Assembly (NCBI GenBank): GCA_028023455.1 | Contig: JAQFVV010000020.1 | Span: 9,407,092-9,471,091 of the forward strand | From: Epiperipatus broadwayi | Taxonomy: Eukaryota; Onychophora; Udeonychophora; Euonychophora; Peripatidae | Direction of reading: 5' to 3' | DNA: 64,000 nt | Shown here: in pieces, positions 32,832 through 44,200 of the stretch | How positions within the stretch are numbered: position 1 is the stretch's first letter | Layout: every line of letters starts with the position of its first letter | Notes under the pieces: model-generated | The model's database searches: none | What the model was told of the DNA's origin: nothing | The model's input: the letters and a program-made list of their open reading frames with translations, nothing else | Translations under genes and position numbers: made by a program

Positions 32832-34054
32832 GGCAGTGCAGATCAGTGCTCATCATTCATTATTTTTTCCCCCAGTTAGCATTCCAATTTCAGGCAGGTA
32901 GACTGAAAGGGATCACTGCCCATTTGGACTGTTGAATTGGGAAACAGAGATGCCTAGAATGGGCTCAGCTGTGGTCAAGAATTTAATATCTAGTGGTCTT
33001 GGAACATGGACCTTTGTTTGTTGTGGTGATTGGTGCATTGCTTGATGTCTGCCTATTCAGCTGAAGCATTTGGGTCTTTGCTTCTGGGTTTCAGGGAGAG
33101 GGATCAGTGAGCAGTGGATGACTTGTCAGGGGTTGGGCTATCTAGACATATATACAGTTTCACACTAAACAAAATTTTAGCAATCCTTTTATGGATATAA
33201 TTGTTATTGAGCATATGTACTTTTTATAAACCTGGTCGATAATTGTTTTATCTTGTAACATTGAACACTTTGTAATCCTCAATCGGTAAGGATACCTGAA
33301 AATTTTTGTAATTTTTTTTTTAACTAATAAAGGTTACTTTTGAAAGATCAAGAGCTATGGAATGGAAGTTTTACTAATTTTCCATACTTGTTTAGCCATG
33401 TTAAGAACATCTAGATAAATATTTGCTATCAAATATAATAATTATCTAAAATTGCTATGGTATGGCTAATTTAAAAAAATTTAAATCTAAATTAAATCTC
33501 AAAGGAAAATTCAAATTTTACTAAGCATGAATTCAAAGCCCAGATTCTAATTATGGCGAATGAATAGATTAATCACTAAACCTTTCCAAATAGACTATTA
33601 AAAGAATGTTATTGATAGAAGAGAGTGTTTGTGTTCAGAAAATTTTGGCTTATATAGCTATCATCTCATGGATGTAGATCTGTTAAAAATATTTTTGATA
33701 GCTTTTTAGTTAGACCTATACCCTTGGATATGAAAAAGCACTAAAAATTCCAATGTGTGCCTGTTACTTTCAACATGTAAAAAAGAGAATATTTTATCAC
33801 AATTACTTCAGGTAAATTAGATCTTTTTAGGAATGTTATTTTGTTAAATTTATTGTACAAAAGTGAGATATAATCTTGCCAATAACATACTTGAAAAAAT
33901 GTCATTTAAAACCTTAAAACGAAAGTAGAACTGAATACAAAGAAAATTTATATATATACTATTTAAAATAAAATCTACAGTAACTGAAATACTGATTAAA
34001 TAATATTTCTTAATATTTTTGAAATGCTACAACTTGTTTGAAATTAACTATAAC
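32832..34054. other. Non-coding: GC-richer to 33140, then AT-rich
   Basis: 32832-33140 is visibly richer in G and C and T/G-biased with no long frame; beyond that the DNA is ordinary AT-rich. A CTAATAAAGG polyadenylation-like site lies at about 33323. Confidence 0.35.
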
Positions 34055-34066
34055 AAAGTCTCTCGT

Positions 34067-34161
34067 TTGTCAAGCATTGGTGGTCTAGCGGTTAGCATAG
34101 CTGCCTCCCAAGCAGTAGGCCCTGGTTCGCTTCCCAGTCAATGCTTTGACATATAAAAAAA
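34067..34161 (+). mobile_element. tRNA-Gly(CCC)-like SINE copy with 12-bp flanking repeats
   Basis: The tRNA-like unit 34073-34145 has acceptor arms AGCATTG/CAATGCT, a D-arm with GGTCTAGCGG, an anticodon stem-loop GCTGC-CTCCCAA-GCAGT (CCC anticodon), a short variable arm AGGCC and a T-arm with TTCGCTT. TTGACATAT and poly-A follow. The flanks AAAGTCTCTCGT (34055-34066) and AAAGTCTCTGGT (34162-34173) differ at one base and look like the target duplication. Unlike the copies at 3269 and 30750 it lacks the long variable arm, and overall it resembles metazoan tRNA-Gly(CCC). Confidence 0.8.
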
Positions 34162-34173
34162 AAAGTCTCTGGT

Positions 34174-34573
34174 ATAAATATTTAAATTAACTTATTTCTG
34201 ATATATATATATTTGAATTAATTTCTGATTTTGACAAAAAATGTAAATATTTGATGTACCAAATGAAAATTATTTTTATTTAAAATAATGATGTTTTTTG
34301 TTTTTTTTGGTACATTAATTATAAAATTATTTCTATGACGTGTTTTTACTTAAAGGATTAAGAAAGTTTTTGTCTTAATTCAAATTAATTTTAATTTTGA
34401 CGAATGTAAATAAAAAAAAACAAACAACAGACAAATATAATGACAACATAACCCACTAATTCCAAATCTTTTGCACTTATTTATATATATTTAGATAATT
34501 CATTAATGATTATTTACCTTTTATCAGGATAGAAATTATTATATCATTTTTATTCCAAATAAAAACTTGAAAC
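34174..34573. other. AT-rich DNA, no recognised feature
   Basis: Nothing found beyond short A and T runs. Confidence 0.4.
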
Positions 34574-34585
34574 ATAATTTAATAT

Positions 34586-35438
34586 TGTATTTATATGTTT
34601 GATTATTTCCATCATCTAATATGAATATTGAATGTTATTGGAAAAAATTGACTTTATTTAAATATTCCAAATACATTCAACTGTTACACAGGTTAGAATA
34701 TACACAAAGTTTCCCCCTCTTCTTTATGACCAATAACAGTACTAGCATGGGAATCGAACCTGGACCCTTATATTCTTTGAGTATTGAATTTCAAGGTAAC
34801 ACACTAACCAACTGAGTCACCAGTGACAGTACTAGCATGGGAATCGAACCTGGACCCTTACATTCTTTGAGTATTGAATTTTAAGGTAATGCTCTAACAA
34901 GTAGTTGGTTAGAGCATTACCTTAAAATTCAATACTCAAAGAATCTAAGGGTGTTGCTGGTATGACCAGTGACAGTACTAGCATGGGAATTGAACCTGGA
35001 CCCTTAGATTCTTTGAGTATTGAATTTCAAGGTAACACACTAACCAACTGAGCCACCAGTGACAGTACTACCATGGGAATTGAACCTGGACCCTTACATT
35101 CTTTGAGTATTGAATTTTAAGGTAATGCTCTAACAAGTAGTTGGTTAGAGCATTACCTTAAAATTCAATACTCAAAGAATCTAAGGGTTCATGTTTGATT
35201 CCCATGCTAGTACTGTCACTGGTCAGGCCAGAAACACCCTAAAAGTGAGGAAAATAATAACTATTAAAACTTTGTACAGATACTAATCTGTGTGGTATTA
35301 CTAACAAATGAATGTATTGGGAATATTTAAATAAAGTTAAATTTTTCTAAGGACATTCAATATTCATATTAGATGATGGAAATAGTCCAACATATAAATA
35401 CAATTAAAACACCATTATCAAAAACCTTCAGAGAATCA
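34586..35438. mobile_element. 853-bp inverted composite of tRNA-like SINE heads with 12-bp target duplication
   Basis: The ends are inverted copies of the family-2 SINE tail: left CATCATCTAATATGAATATTG to CTTTATTTAAATATTCC (about 34600-34672) mirrors right GGAATATTTAAATAAAG to CATATTAGATGATGG. Between them lie alternating tRNA-like heads. Minus-oriented heads start at 34741, 34831, 34977 and 35067 (ACTAGCATGG landmark; ACTACC in the last). Plus-oriented half-heads lie at about 34900-34951 and 35140-35225. The 34741-34976 block recurs at 34977-35212, a 236-bp tandem duplication. A boxes (TGGCTCAGTTGG) and B boxes (GGTTCGATTCC) are visible. ATAATTTAATAT flanks the unit at 34574-34585 and 35439-35450. 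Confidence 0.8.
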
Positions 35439-35744
35439 ATAATTTAATATCCAATCTTTTTTTCTCCATATGATATATTTTAGATAGTATTTACAACTTA
35501 TATTTTCCAAACACATTTCAAACACATGAATAAAAATATTTTGACCAAGGTAAGTGTAATTGTTTAATATATTGATAAAGGTATTTGGAATTGTTAGGTA
35601 TTCTGTTCATTATCTTTCTCTTTTTATGTTGCTTATTCCTGTGATTGAAATATGTGTGTAAATATAAATTTTTAGAATATTTATATGTAAGTCTTCTTTT
35701 CTCTAAAATTAGAATGCCAATACTTGTCTTTTACTAGTTATTAT

Positions 35745-35900
35745 AATATCATTTTCAAACATTATCAACTCATTGCCAGATGAAGGTCTATCCAAATTTA
35801 TTTCACATTCTCAGATATGTAGCTGTATTTCTCAATATTACTTCAGAAAACTTTTTTCCTCCATCTATTCATGTAGGCTTTTTCTTTTCTGCTTATATTA
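35745..35900 (-). pseudogene. Very degenerate RTE 3' end
   Basis: The plus strand shows CATTATCAACTCATTGCCAG and ATGAAGGTCTATCCAAATTT, recognisable as the 3' end of the RTE coding sequence on the minus strand, followed by eroded homology to about 35900. Confidence 0.6.
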
Positions 35901-35939
35901 TTGTGAGATCTAGCTTAAAATATTGGTTATTCCACTATT

Positions 35940-36155
35940 CATCACATGATCACCATTTCCTATGCTTGCTCATGGTTGTTATTAAAACAGGCAAAACACT
36001 CTATCTGTATTGCCACTCAGTGCAAGCCAGAGTATTCAATGGATGCCAAAAGGCTTGTGCATAAAGGATGAGTAGGCACTAGATGGGGATTTTATGCACA
36101 AGACTTCTGGCATCCATTGATTACTCTGGCTTGTACTGGGTGGCAATATTGTACC
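35940..36155. mobile_element. Foldback family 1 copy, inverted arms
   Basis: The left arm from CACATGATCACC (about 35943) through AAAACAGGCAAAACAC and GGATGCCAAAAGGCTTGTGC meets an inverted arm at about 36066. The right arm reads ATTTTATGCACAAGACTTCT, CATCCATTGATTACTCTGG and GGTGGCAATATTG. The right arm is cut short, so the outer right end is missing. Confidence 0.75.
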
Positions 36156-38590
36156 GGTCAAAAAACCTCCACCACCTAAACTGCAAGTCAGATCCAAACT
36201 CAGTCGAACCAAATTGAATTCAAACCCAACTCACCAGCTCAGATCAATGGATGATCTAAATCAACAGCACAGTGCTATGCGCCAAGAAACTAGCTCAATG
36301 GTTGGTGATGATTTGAGACCCCTGAACTGACACTAATAACGAATAATAAAACTAAAGATAATTTTAAGTCGAATCATATTTATATGTTCGGGTTGCCAAC
36401 ACAGACAGCGAGCATTAACATTAAAATAATTATTGAATAAAAGAATTAAGAAACCAAGTGTATTAATAAAATATTTAATAATACTAGTAATAGTTTTGTT
36501 CAACCTTTAAATGATGATTATATTGATCACCTCTAGTCTTTAACAGAGTTTATAATTATAATAAGAATGCTGGTCCTTATTATATGCCAATACTATTATG
36601 CAATATTATGGAATTCTATATGTTTATGCCCCCAACAAGAAAATAAAGGCAGATAAAGGTATTCAGTGATGACGGAAATTATTATTCTAATTTTATATGG
36701 AAGAATGTGAGATTTATTTTCACATTCGCAAATCAATTCATGAAGAGCAAGATACGTATTTAGGGCATAACTTTAACCTTTACTAGAAAACTTATTTAAG
36801 TAGAGATGACTAAGAATTTGTTCGACTTTAATGAAATCACTTCATCATGAATTACGAGCATAAGAGCGGGCTTTACTGGAACAGAGAGGTAACGGTGCTG
36901 ATGAATTATGAGCTATAAAATGAACATGAAAGATAATAGCTTGTCAGTGATTTAAGTAGTATGGTGGCTTGTATTTGACAAGTCTTACTGCCCTTTAAGG
37001 AGATGTGGAACATGGGGAAAGCCAGGCCGAGTCATAGCTATGAACCTTTGGTGTTCCAAATATAATATAAGTGGGGGAGGAAGTGCTTTCTTCCTCTATA
37101 ATTTAAAATAACAGTAATATCACCACCGACAAGCCTACAGAGTGGAAGATTGCCCTATGTCAGCAACGTTTGAAGATGATGACTTGATAGTCACCATTTG
37201 AATAATAAAACCCAATTTATTATAGAATGCGCTACATGATGACTTGATCAAATTAATTAAAGTCAAATGAGCTTTTAACTAAAATTATTTTAAAGCATTT
37301 ATAAAATTATATTAATTATGCCCCAAACATCGTGCCCTTCCTGAATCTTAATAGAAAGTAACAGAAATTTGAATTAGAATATATTTATTTGATTCCTTTA
37401 TCGACCCTTTTGCAAAAACATTTTAAGATCATAAATATGGATATATAAACATTTATAAATTAGATAAAGGAGCTGGGGACATAGGTTAGAAATGGAGCTA
37501 ATAATTTATTATTAGCCAATTATAAAAATAGCAAACATTTAATAATTTCTTTCGACTCGATGATTGATAGAACGATATAAATCTAGTTCTAATGGGCAAG
37601 AATTACTATCAGAATTAATATTATATTATTTGCATAAGGCAAATGGAACAAAGGAGCTCATTGAGTCGAAGGATTATTGGCATATAATTAAAAATAAATG
37701 ACATTAATAAATCACTCAATAAATATATATAATACAGTAAATGAACCGCCATCATAAGAAAGGGAAGTTAAATTTAAAGACTAGAGGTTGAGAGAATTAC
37801 TACATGACTTAAATATAACATAAATAAAAGAAAGTTTTGTACAGATTATTACATTAATAAATGAGAAGAGCTTTTAAAGGGAGTGTAAAGTAAAGTTTGG
37901 AAACTGGCCAGAAAGTTACAGTTCATTATGGAAATATATTACCATTTCTTCCAGGGCTGGTTCCTTAGTTTACACATCCGAGTTGGTGGAGACGTAGGTG
38001 CACATTTGGAAAATTACTTGAATGGCATTTTGATTGATTTTGTCATGATTTTGGTAGCATGATTGGTCAAGAAAAGGTTTAGCAACTTCATTGAAGATTT
38101 TCAGGGGACTTCAGGCACAGTAGCCAGATTCCTAATGTTTAGCCCCTCACCATGATAGAAGCACTATTTAAATTCATAATTTTAAAATGCACAGAGTTTA
38201 ATGACACTTCTCTAAAACAAAAATGGCTTCTCCCTTCTCCAAACTTTTCAGATCTATTTATACTGTGTCTGATGCCTTCGGGCTAGTGCTTCTTTCATTT
38301 TCAATGTTACAAGTTTCTACTAATTGATTTTAGATACATTCCTTCGATAAGGCTTTCAAACTCATTAACTCTGAATTCATTTTCTAATTAGAAAATGAAT
38401 TTATAAATCTAAAAAGTGATTTTAATTGGAAACCGTCCTTACATTTTAAATTATTATCTTTGCTAATTAATAAAACTTTCTCCATTGTCTTTGGAAAGGG
38501 ACAATCTGAAAGCTTATTGAAAGATAATAGCTTTTAATCGCTAAAATTTTAACAAATTATTTAAAAGTAAAATAAACATTCCCGACACAA
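36156..38590. other. Moderately AT-rich DNA of unknown nature
   Basis: Composition differs from the rest: fewer long T runs and more mixed sequence between 36160 and 38300, with patches such as 36830-37150 that look less repetitive. No open frame, tRNA box or known element was found. It may hold an old unrecognised element or non-coding host sequence. A perfect palindrome ATTCATTTTCTAATTAGAAA lies near 38376-38401. Confidence 0.35.
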
Positions 38591-38929
38591 TGAAACTTTA
38601 GAACAAATATATATATATATTTAAATATTTATATAAATAAATATAAATATTTATAAATATATATAAATTCATGAATGATTTTATCATGAATTTATTAATA
38701 GCATTGATTAATTTAAACCTTAAATTAGTTAATTTTAACACACATTTATATAATAGTTTTTCTTTAAGAAAACTAGCATGGATTGACCGTATAAAGCCCC
38801 ACTGCATCGGAAATTTAAGGTTAGAACTAGGGTTTGAAGTGGGCTTATGGCTAGATGTCATGAATCTAGGATCGAACTCAGATCCGACTGCTTCAATACG
38901 TATAGAGAGTTTTGCCTGTTTTATTCCAC

Positions 38930-39960
38930 TATTGTCATATTATCTAATAACTGATCAACTCCAACTTCATTTCAACTTCTTAATTTTTTTATTGATGTCT
39001 TAGACTCATAAGTAAGGCGTGAGAAAATTCATTTATAATTTTTTTTTCTTTTTCAGGTATATAGATACATTTCTTTTCATATTATTTTTACTAAAAAATG
39101 ACCTATTCAAATTTAATTATAATTTGATCTTTATTAATATTTTGACCAATGTAATATTAATTATTAACAATTTCTACTTCATTATTATTTTTGTTTTTTT
39201 AATTTTGAAAAACAATTGAACATTATTTTATTCTTTCTAATATTTATCTTCTGCATTTACTTTTATCTGATAGTTTTATTGTGAAAATAACTATATCTAT
39301 GAATTCTAAATTATTTAAATAATTTCCATTTACTTTATTCAGTTTTATTAATATTTTAGGTTATAAAATAGTCTCATAAAGCTTCTTTAAATGTTTGAAG
39401 AGATAGAAATACTTATCTTATATCCTTCCTACGTTTTTGTGACCATGGAATTATTTCAAGGTTTTAATTTCAGCACAATACTTCTAAAGTAAAATGACTC
39501 AATTTAATGCAAAATGGTAACTCATACTCAATGGAGCATTATATAACTTTTCTTAAAACAAGAATGGAATCTACTGTGTTATCTCTTTTAAATATAGCTT
39601 GTTTTTTAGTAGCATAAGTTTAATATTCTCTACAGAAAATTAATAATGATCTTAGTAAAGATTATTTAGAATGATAAGAAAATTAATAGATTTTAGATTT
39701 TTAATATCTTTTTTATACATTCTTTTAAATGTCAATATGATTTTCCCAATAATAATGATATATCTCTACCCCATAAACATGAGATAAGAAATACTATAAA
39801 TGACGAAAAGTGTATTTTTTTTATAATGCTTTGTTAATTTTATCAAAACGTTATTGGGTTCATTAAGGCTTATGATAACGTTCACAATAATTTGTTATCT
39901 AGTATAATTTATTTATACTGTAGTTTTTACATGATGCTACAAGAATAAGTATTTAGAGGG
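38930..39960 (-). pseudogene. Highly degenerate RTE copy (RT domain region)
   Basis: The minus strand shows worn matches to the intact element: the GHIARR region near 38940-38990, the YLGQI/NRF region near 39100-39290, and the RT motif region (CTACAGAAAATTAATAATGA to TTAATATCTTTTTTATAC) near 39630-39730, matching 42440-42560 of the intact copy. No frame survives. Confidence 0.5.
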
Positions 39961-40135
39961 AATTTAAACCCAGACTTTTAAGCTATTTTCAGTCATCAAT
40001 TATATTTTTTATAACTAAAACACATGACTACATAGTGAAAAAGATAAATGATAAAATGATCTCCAATATATGCATTTTGTGCTGAACCAGCTCTCATCAG
40101 TTCACCCAGATGATCATCTCCCATATATATGTAAA
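39945..40135 (-). mobile_element. Hammerhead-bearing repeat fragment, minus strand
   Basis: Contains the family signatures in minus orientation, from TGGGAGATGATCATCTGGGT at about 40123 to the eroded terminal block near 39955. The ribozyme at 40123-40060 keeps CUGAUGA (40100-40094), but the G of GAAA has become A and stem II has one mismatch, so it should not cleave. Confidence 0.65.
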
Positions 40136-40369
40136 TTTATAAATAAATATTGAAAATACAATAATTAAAAGCTTATAAAAATTATATGTATAACCGTAAC
40201 TTAGAAGCGCTTTCAACTACCTTGTAGCTTTGTCAACTATCACTTTTAAAATGTCAGCTTTCCCATAATTCCATGTCAACTTTCCCATAATTCTGTGATC
40301 TTAATGTTTGCTGCTTGCCTATTAATTAAATTCTTCTTGTGTTTATATATTAACTGTTGTGTTTGGTTA

Positions 40370-40920
40370 GGCTTGCAGGTTCGTTTCCAAACCAACAGAT
40401 ACAAAACAAACAACTATTCAGCAATAAATATGTATAATTTATTAGTATAAAATATATACACACATTAGTTAACAAATGTACAAATACAGTTGATATGCTT
40501 GTGTGCTGAGATAGTCGTGCAAAGTATGGAACTCACTTCCAGCTACTGATTAGCCTGCATTGTGAGTTCTGCTAAGAAGACTCTTCCAGCTATGTAGTTA
40601 GCTTGCCTCGAGTTGGCTCTAGTTCAGACGTAGCAGTTTCCAGTCCATAAGTGGACTTGCCTCACTGCATAGACATCGTGATAATAACTAGATAAATACC
40701 TTTGCTGATGCAAAAGATTTATTGGAGAGCATGTTCTGTCGTTCAGTTTAACAGAAGTAATTACTCTCTGCCTTGCCTCCAAAAGGCTGACTATTTAAAG
40801 GCAGATCCCCTACCTTAATGGAAACACGTGGATTCGGTGCGCGAACCCCAGTGAAGGTTTTTAATCCCATTGGCTAGAAATTGGGTGCTAGCCGATCAGG
40901 TAAGGAATCTGGAATAGTCC
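40370..40920 (-). mobile_element. Possible solo LTR or other unrecognised element
   Basis: A mixed-composition block of about 550 bp. On the minus strand it shows CCAATGGG (about 40866), a TATA-like CTTTAAATAG (about 40795), an AATAAA (about 40715) with a T-rich stretch after it, and a purine/pyrimidine mixed body, an order reminiscent of an LTR promoter and polyadenylation site. I could not find convincing TG...CA ends or a target duplication, and there is no neighbouring gag-pol. Confidence 0.25.
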
Positions 40921-41173
40921 ACTTCTGAAGGCAGAGTCAGATATGACATTAACATTGCCTCTTTCATTTTTCTTTTATTATTATTTCTTTCAGTTTCCAA
41001 TCTTTTTACGTTATTATAATCAAAATCAAAACCATATATACATGATTTATTATGGTCATAAAAAACAGAAGCTGATAAATTATCACTATTTTTAAAATTT
41101 TGTTTTGTATTTTGAACCTTTTTAAATGACAATAAGTGCTATTTTGTTCTTTTTTTCAATATGCACCTCAATT

Positions 41174-41205
41174 CACCTATATATATATATATATATATAT
41201 AGGTG
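41174..41205. repeat. Perfect 32-nt palindrome CACCT(AT)nAGGTG
   Basis: An AT run bounded by CACCT and AGGTG lies about 30-50 bp beyond the 3' end of the intact RTE element. It could form a hairpin or cruciform. Confidence 0.85.
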
Positions 41206-41232
41206 ATATTGATATGTACTATAGGATATAGA

Positions 41233-44200
41233 AATATAAATATATATATATCATCATCAACCATTATCAATCCACTGCAGGATGAAGGTCTCTCCAAGTT
41301 TAATCCATCTTCTCCGATCTTTAGCTTCTCTTTTCCACAACACCCCTGCACATTTTCTTATTTCATCCATCCATCTCACATGTGGTCTCTTTCTGGGTCT
41401 TTTACAATCTCTTGGAATCCAGTTTAAAATTTCAATTGTCCATCTATTATCATTTCTTCTAGCAATATGTCCAGCCCAACTCCATTTCAATCTTTTAATT
41501 TTTTCAATAAGGTCAGTAACACCTGTTTGTTGTCTTACCCATACATTGTGTTTTCGATCTCTTCTTGTTACTCCCAACATACATCTCTCCATACTCCTTT
41601 GAGTGGTCTGAAGTCTCTGTATTGCTCTTCTATTAAGTGTCCAAGTCTCAGATCCATAAGTAAGAACTGGTAAAACACATTTGTTAAAAACCATTCTTTT
41701 CAAACACATAGGCATATTTCCTTTTAGTATCAAGTTATTTCTACCAAAAGCACTCCAACCAAGTTTAATTCTATGATTAATTTCCTCCATTATGTTTCCA
41801 TCTGTATTAATAATCTGACCTAGGTATTTGTAACTGTTAACTTCTTCTAATTCTTCATAATCAATCTTTATTTTCATATTTTGAGCAAATCGATTAAACA
41901 TTACTTTAGTCTTTTTAACATTTATCTTTAGTCCTACTTTTCTACTTTCATCTGCTAACTCCTGCAACATTTCCTGCAGCTCTGAAGCATTATTTGCAAA
42001 AACAACTACATCATCTGCAAAATCTAAATGACTTAAATACTCTCCATTTACTTTCATTCCTTTAGTTTCCCATTTTAATCCACAAAATACTTCTTGCAGC
42101 ACTGCTGTAAAAAGTTTTGGAGATATGGAGTCACCTTGTCTTACACCTTTCTCAATGTTGATTTTTCCAGTATCATTATGTAATCTAATTGTTGCTGTTG
42201 CATTTTTATAAATATTCTTTAAAATATGACAATATCCTGGATCTATACCTTGATGATCCAATGCTTTAATCACTGAAGAAATGTGTATAGAATCGAATGC
42301 CTTTTCATAATCTACAAATCCAAAACATAATGACAACTCATATTCATTTGTCCTTTCTATGACTTCTCTCAATACCTGGATATGATCTATTGTACTAAAA
42401 CCACTTTTAAATCCAGCTTGTTCTCTTGGTTGGTGGAAATCCAAAGTTCTCTGTAGACGAGTTGTAATTATCTTGGTAAAAATTTTATATAAAACTGATA
42501 AAAGGCTGATAGGTCTGTAATTTCTAATATCTTCTTTATCACCTTTTTTAAATATTAATATTATTACTGCATTCTTCCAATCTTCTGGTACATCTTTATC
42601 ATTTAGACATTTGGTATATAACTTTGCTAAAATTGTTTCTATTTCTTCACCTCCTTCTTTTAATATATCAATTATAATTCCATCATTTCCTGGAGCCTTT
42701 CCTTTCTTCATACATTTAATTGCATGTCTCACTTCTTCATTTAAAATTCTGGGCAATTCGGAAGATGTAATAGATATAGGAGGTACTTGTTCTTTATTAC
42801 TATATAATTCTTGATAAAAATCTTCTACCAATTTCATGATGTCATCTCTCTTTTTAGTAATAATTCCATCTTTTTTTCTTATTGCAGATATAAATTTCCT
42901 ACCAATACCAAAATGTTGTTTAACATTCTTGAGACTTTTATTTTCTTCTACAGCTTTCCTTGCTATTTCACAGTTATACTTTCTTATATCATTTTCAACT
43001 CTTTTCCGTACCATTTTACAAAATTCGAGATATTCAATTCTTTTTAATACATCATTTTTGTATATCTTCATATTCCTTCTTTTCTTCATAAATTCTCTAG
43101 TCTCAGTAGAAATTTTATTAGTCAATTGCTGCTTTTTTCTACCAGCTATCTTTGTTGCAGTTTTTAAAAGTGTATCAGTTATTTTCATATTAATTTCATT
43201 CAAATCTGAATCATGTTCAAAATCTCCTAACACTTGAAACCTATTTGTAAGTTCTAATTTAAATTCATTAGAATGTTTCTGAAGATTAGGAATATCAACT
43301 GTAAATATTGTTTTTCTCAATAATTTTTGTCTCTCTAGTTTTACATTAACACGTAACTTACACCTTACTAATCGATGATCACTTCCTGTGTTAAATTTAT
43401 TAAGAACATTACAATCTTGAAATATGTATTTCCTGTTAGTCAAAATATAATCCAATTCTGCTGTACCTTCATTTGGATGCTTCCATGTCCATTTCCTTTT
43501 AACATTTTTCTCAAAAAATGAATTCATAATATAAAGTTTTTCTTTTTCTGCAAACTCCACAAGTCTATGTCCTCTCTCATTTCTATTACCATAACCAAAA
43601 TTACCTACAGCATTTTCATCTTTCATTTGTTTACCAATTCTAGCATTAAAGTCTCCCATAACAATTTTAAAATGTTGTTTACTCTGATCAAAAGCCTTTT
43701 GTACATCCATATAAAAATCTTCTACTACTTCATCACTATGAGAACTTGTTGGGGCATAAACCTGAATTATCTGCATTTGGTATCTGCTATTAAGTTGTAT
43801 AACTAATCTTGCAACTCTGTCCGATACACCATCAATCTCCACAATATTGTTCTTCCACTTTTTATTTATAATGAATCCTACTCCACTTGTATTTCCAATA
43901 TGTGTGCCTTTATAATAGAGTATATGTCCACTTTTTAAATCAATTGTTTCTTCACCTTTTCTTCTAACTTCACAAAGTCCAATAATGTCCCATTTAATAT
44001 AAGACAATTCTTCTTCTAATTCTTGCAATCTTCCTTCACTTGAAAGTGATCTGCAGTTGTAAGTACCTAAATAAAAAGTCATCAAATGGCAGCCTGGGTC
44101 CACAATCAGGGGATTCTTAGCACCCTCCGCCTTCGGCCACCAACCGCTGCCTTGGTTGGTGACTTTACAGCCTCCTGGGAATAAGGGCCATGCTTTATTT

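Noticed and set aside
41282-41673. Plus-strand frames of 68-106 codons opposite the RTE C-terminus, repeated at other RTE copies
   Set aside because: They are antisense shadows of the conserved RTE coding sequence, which explains their recurrence.
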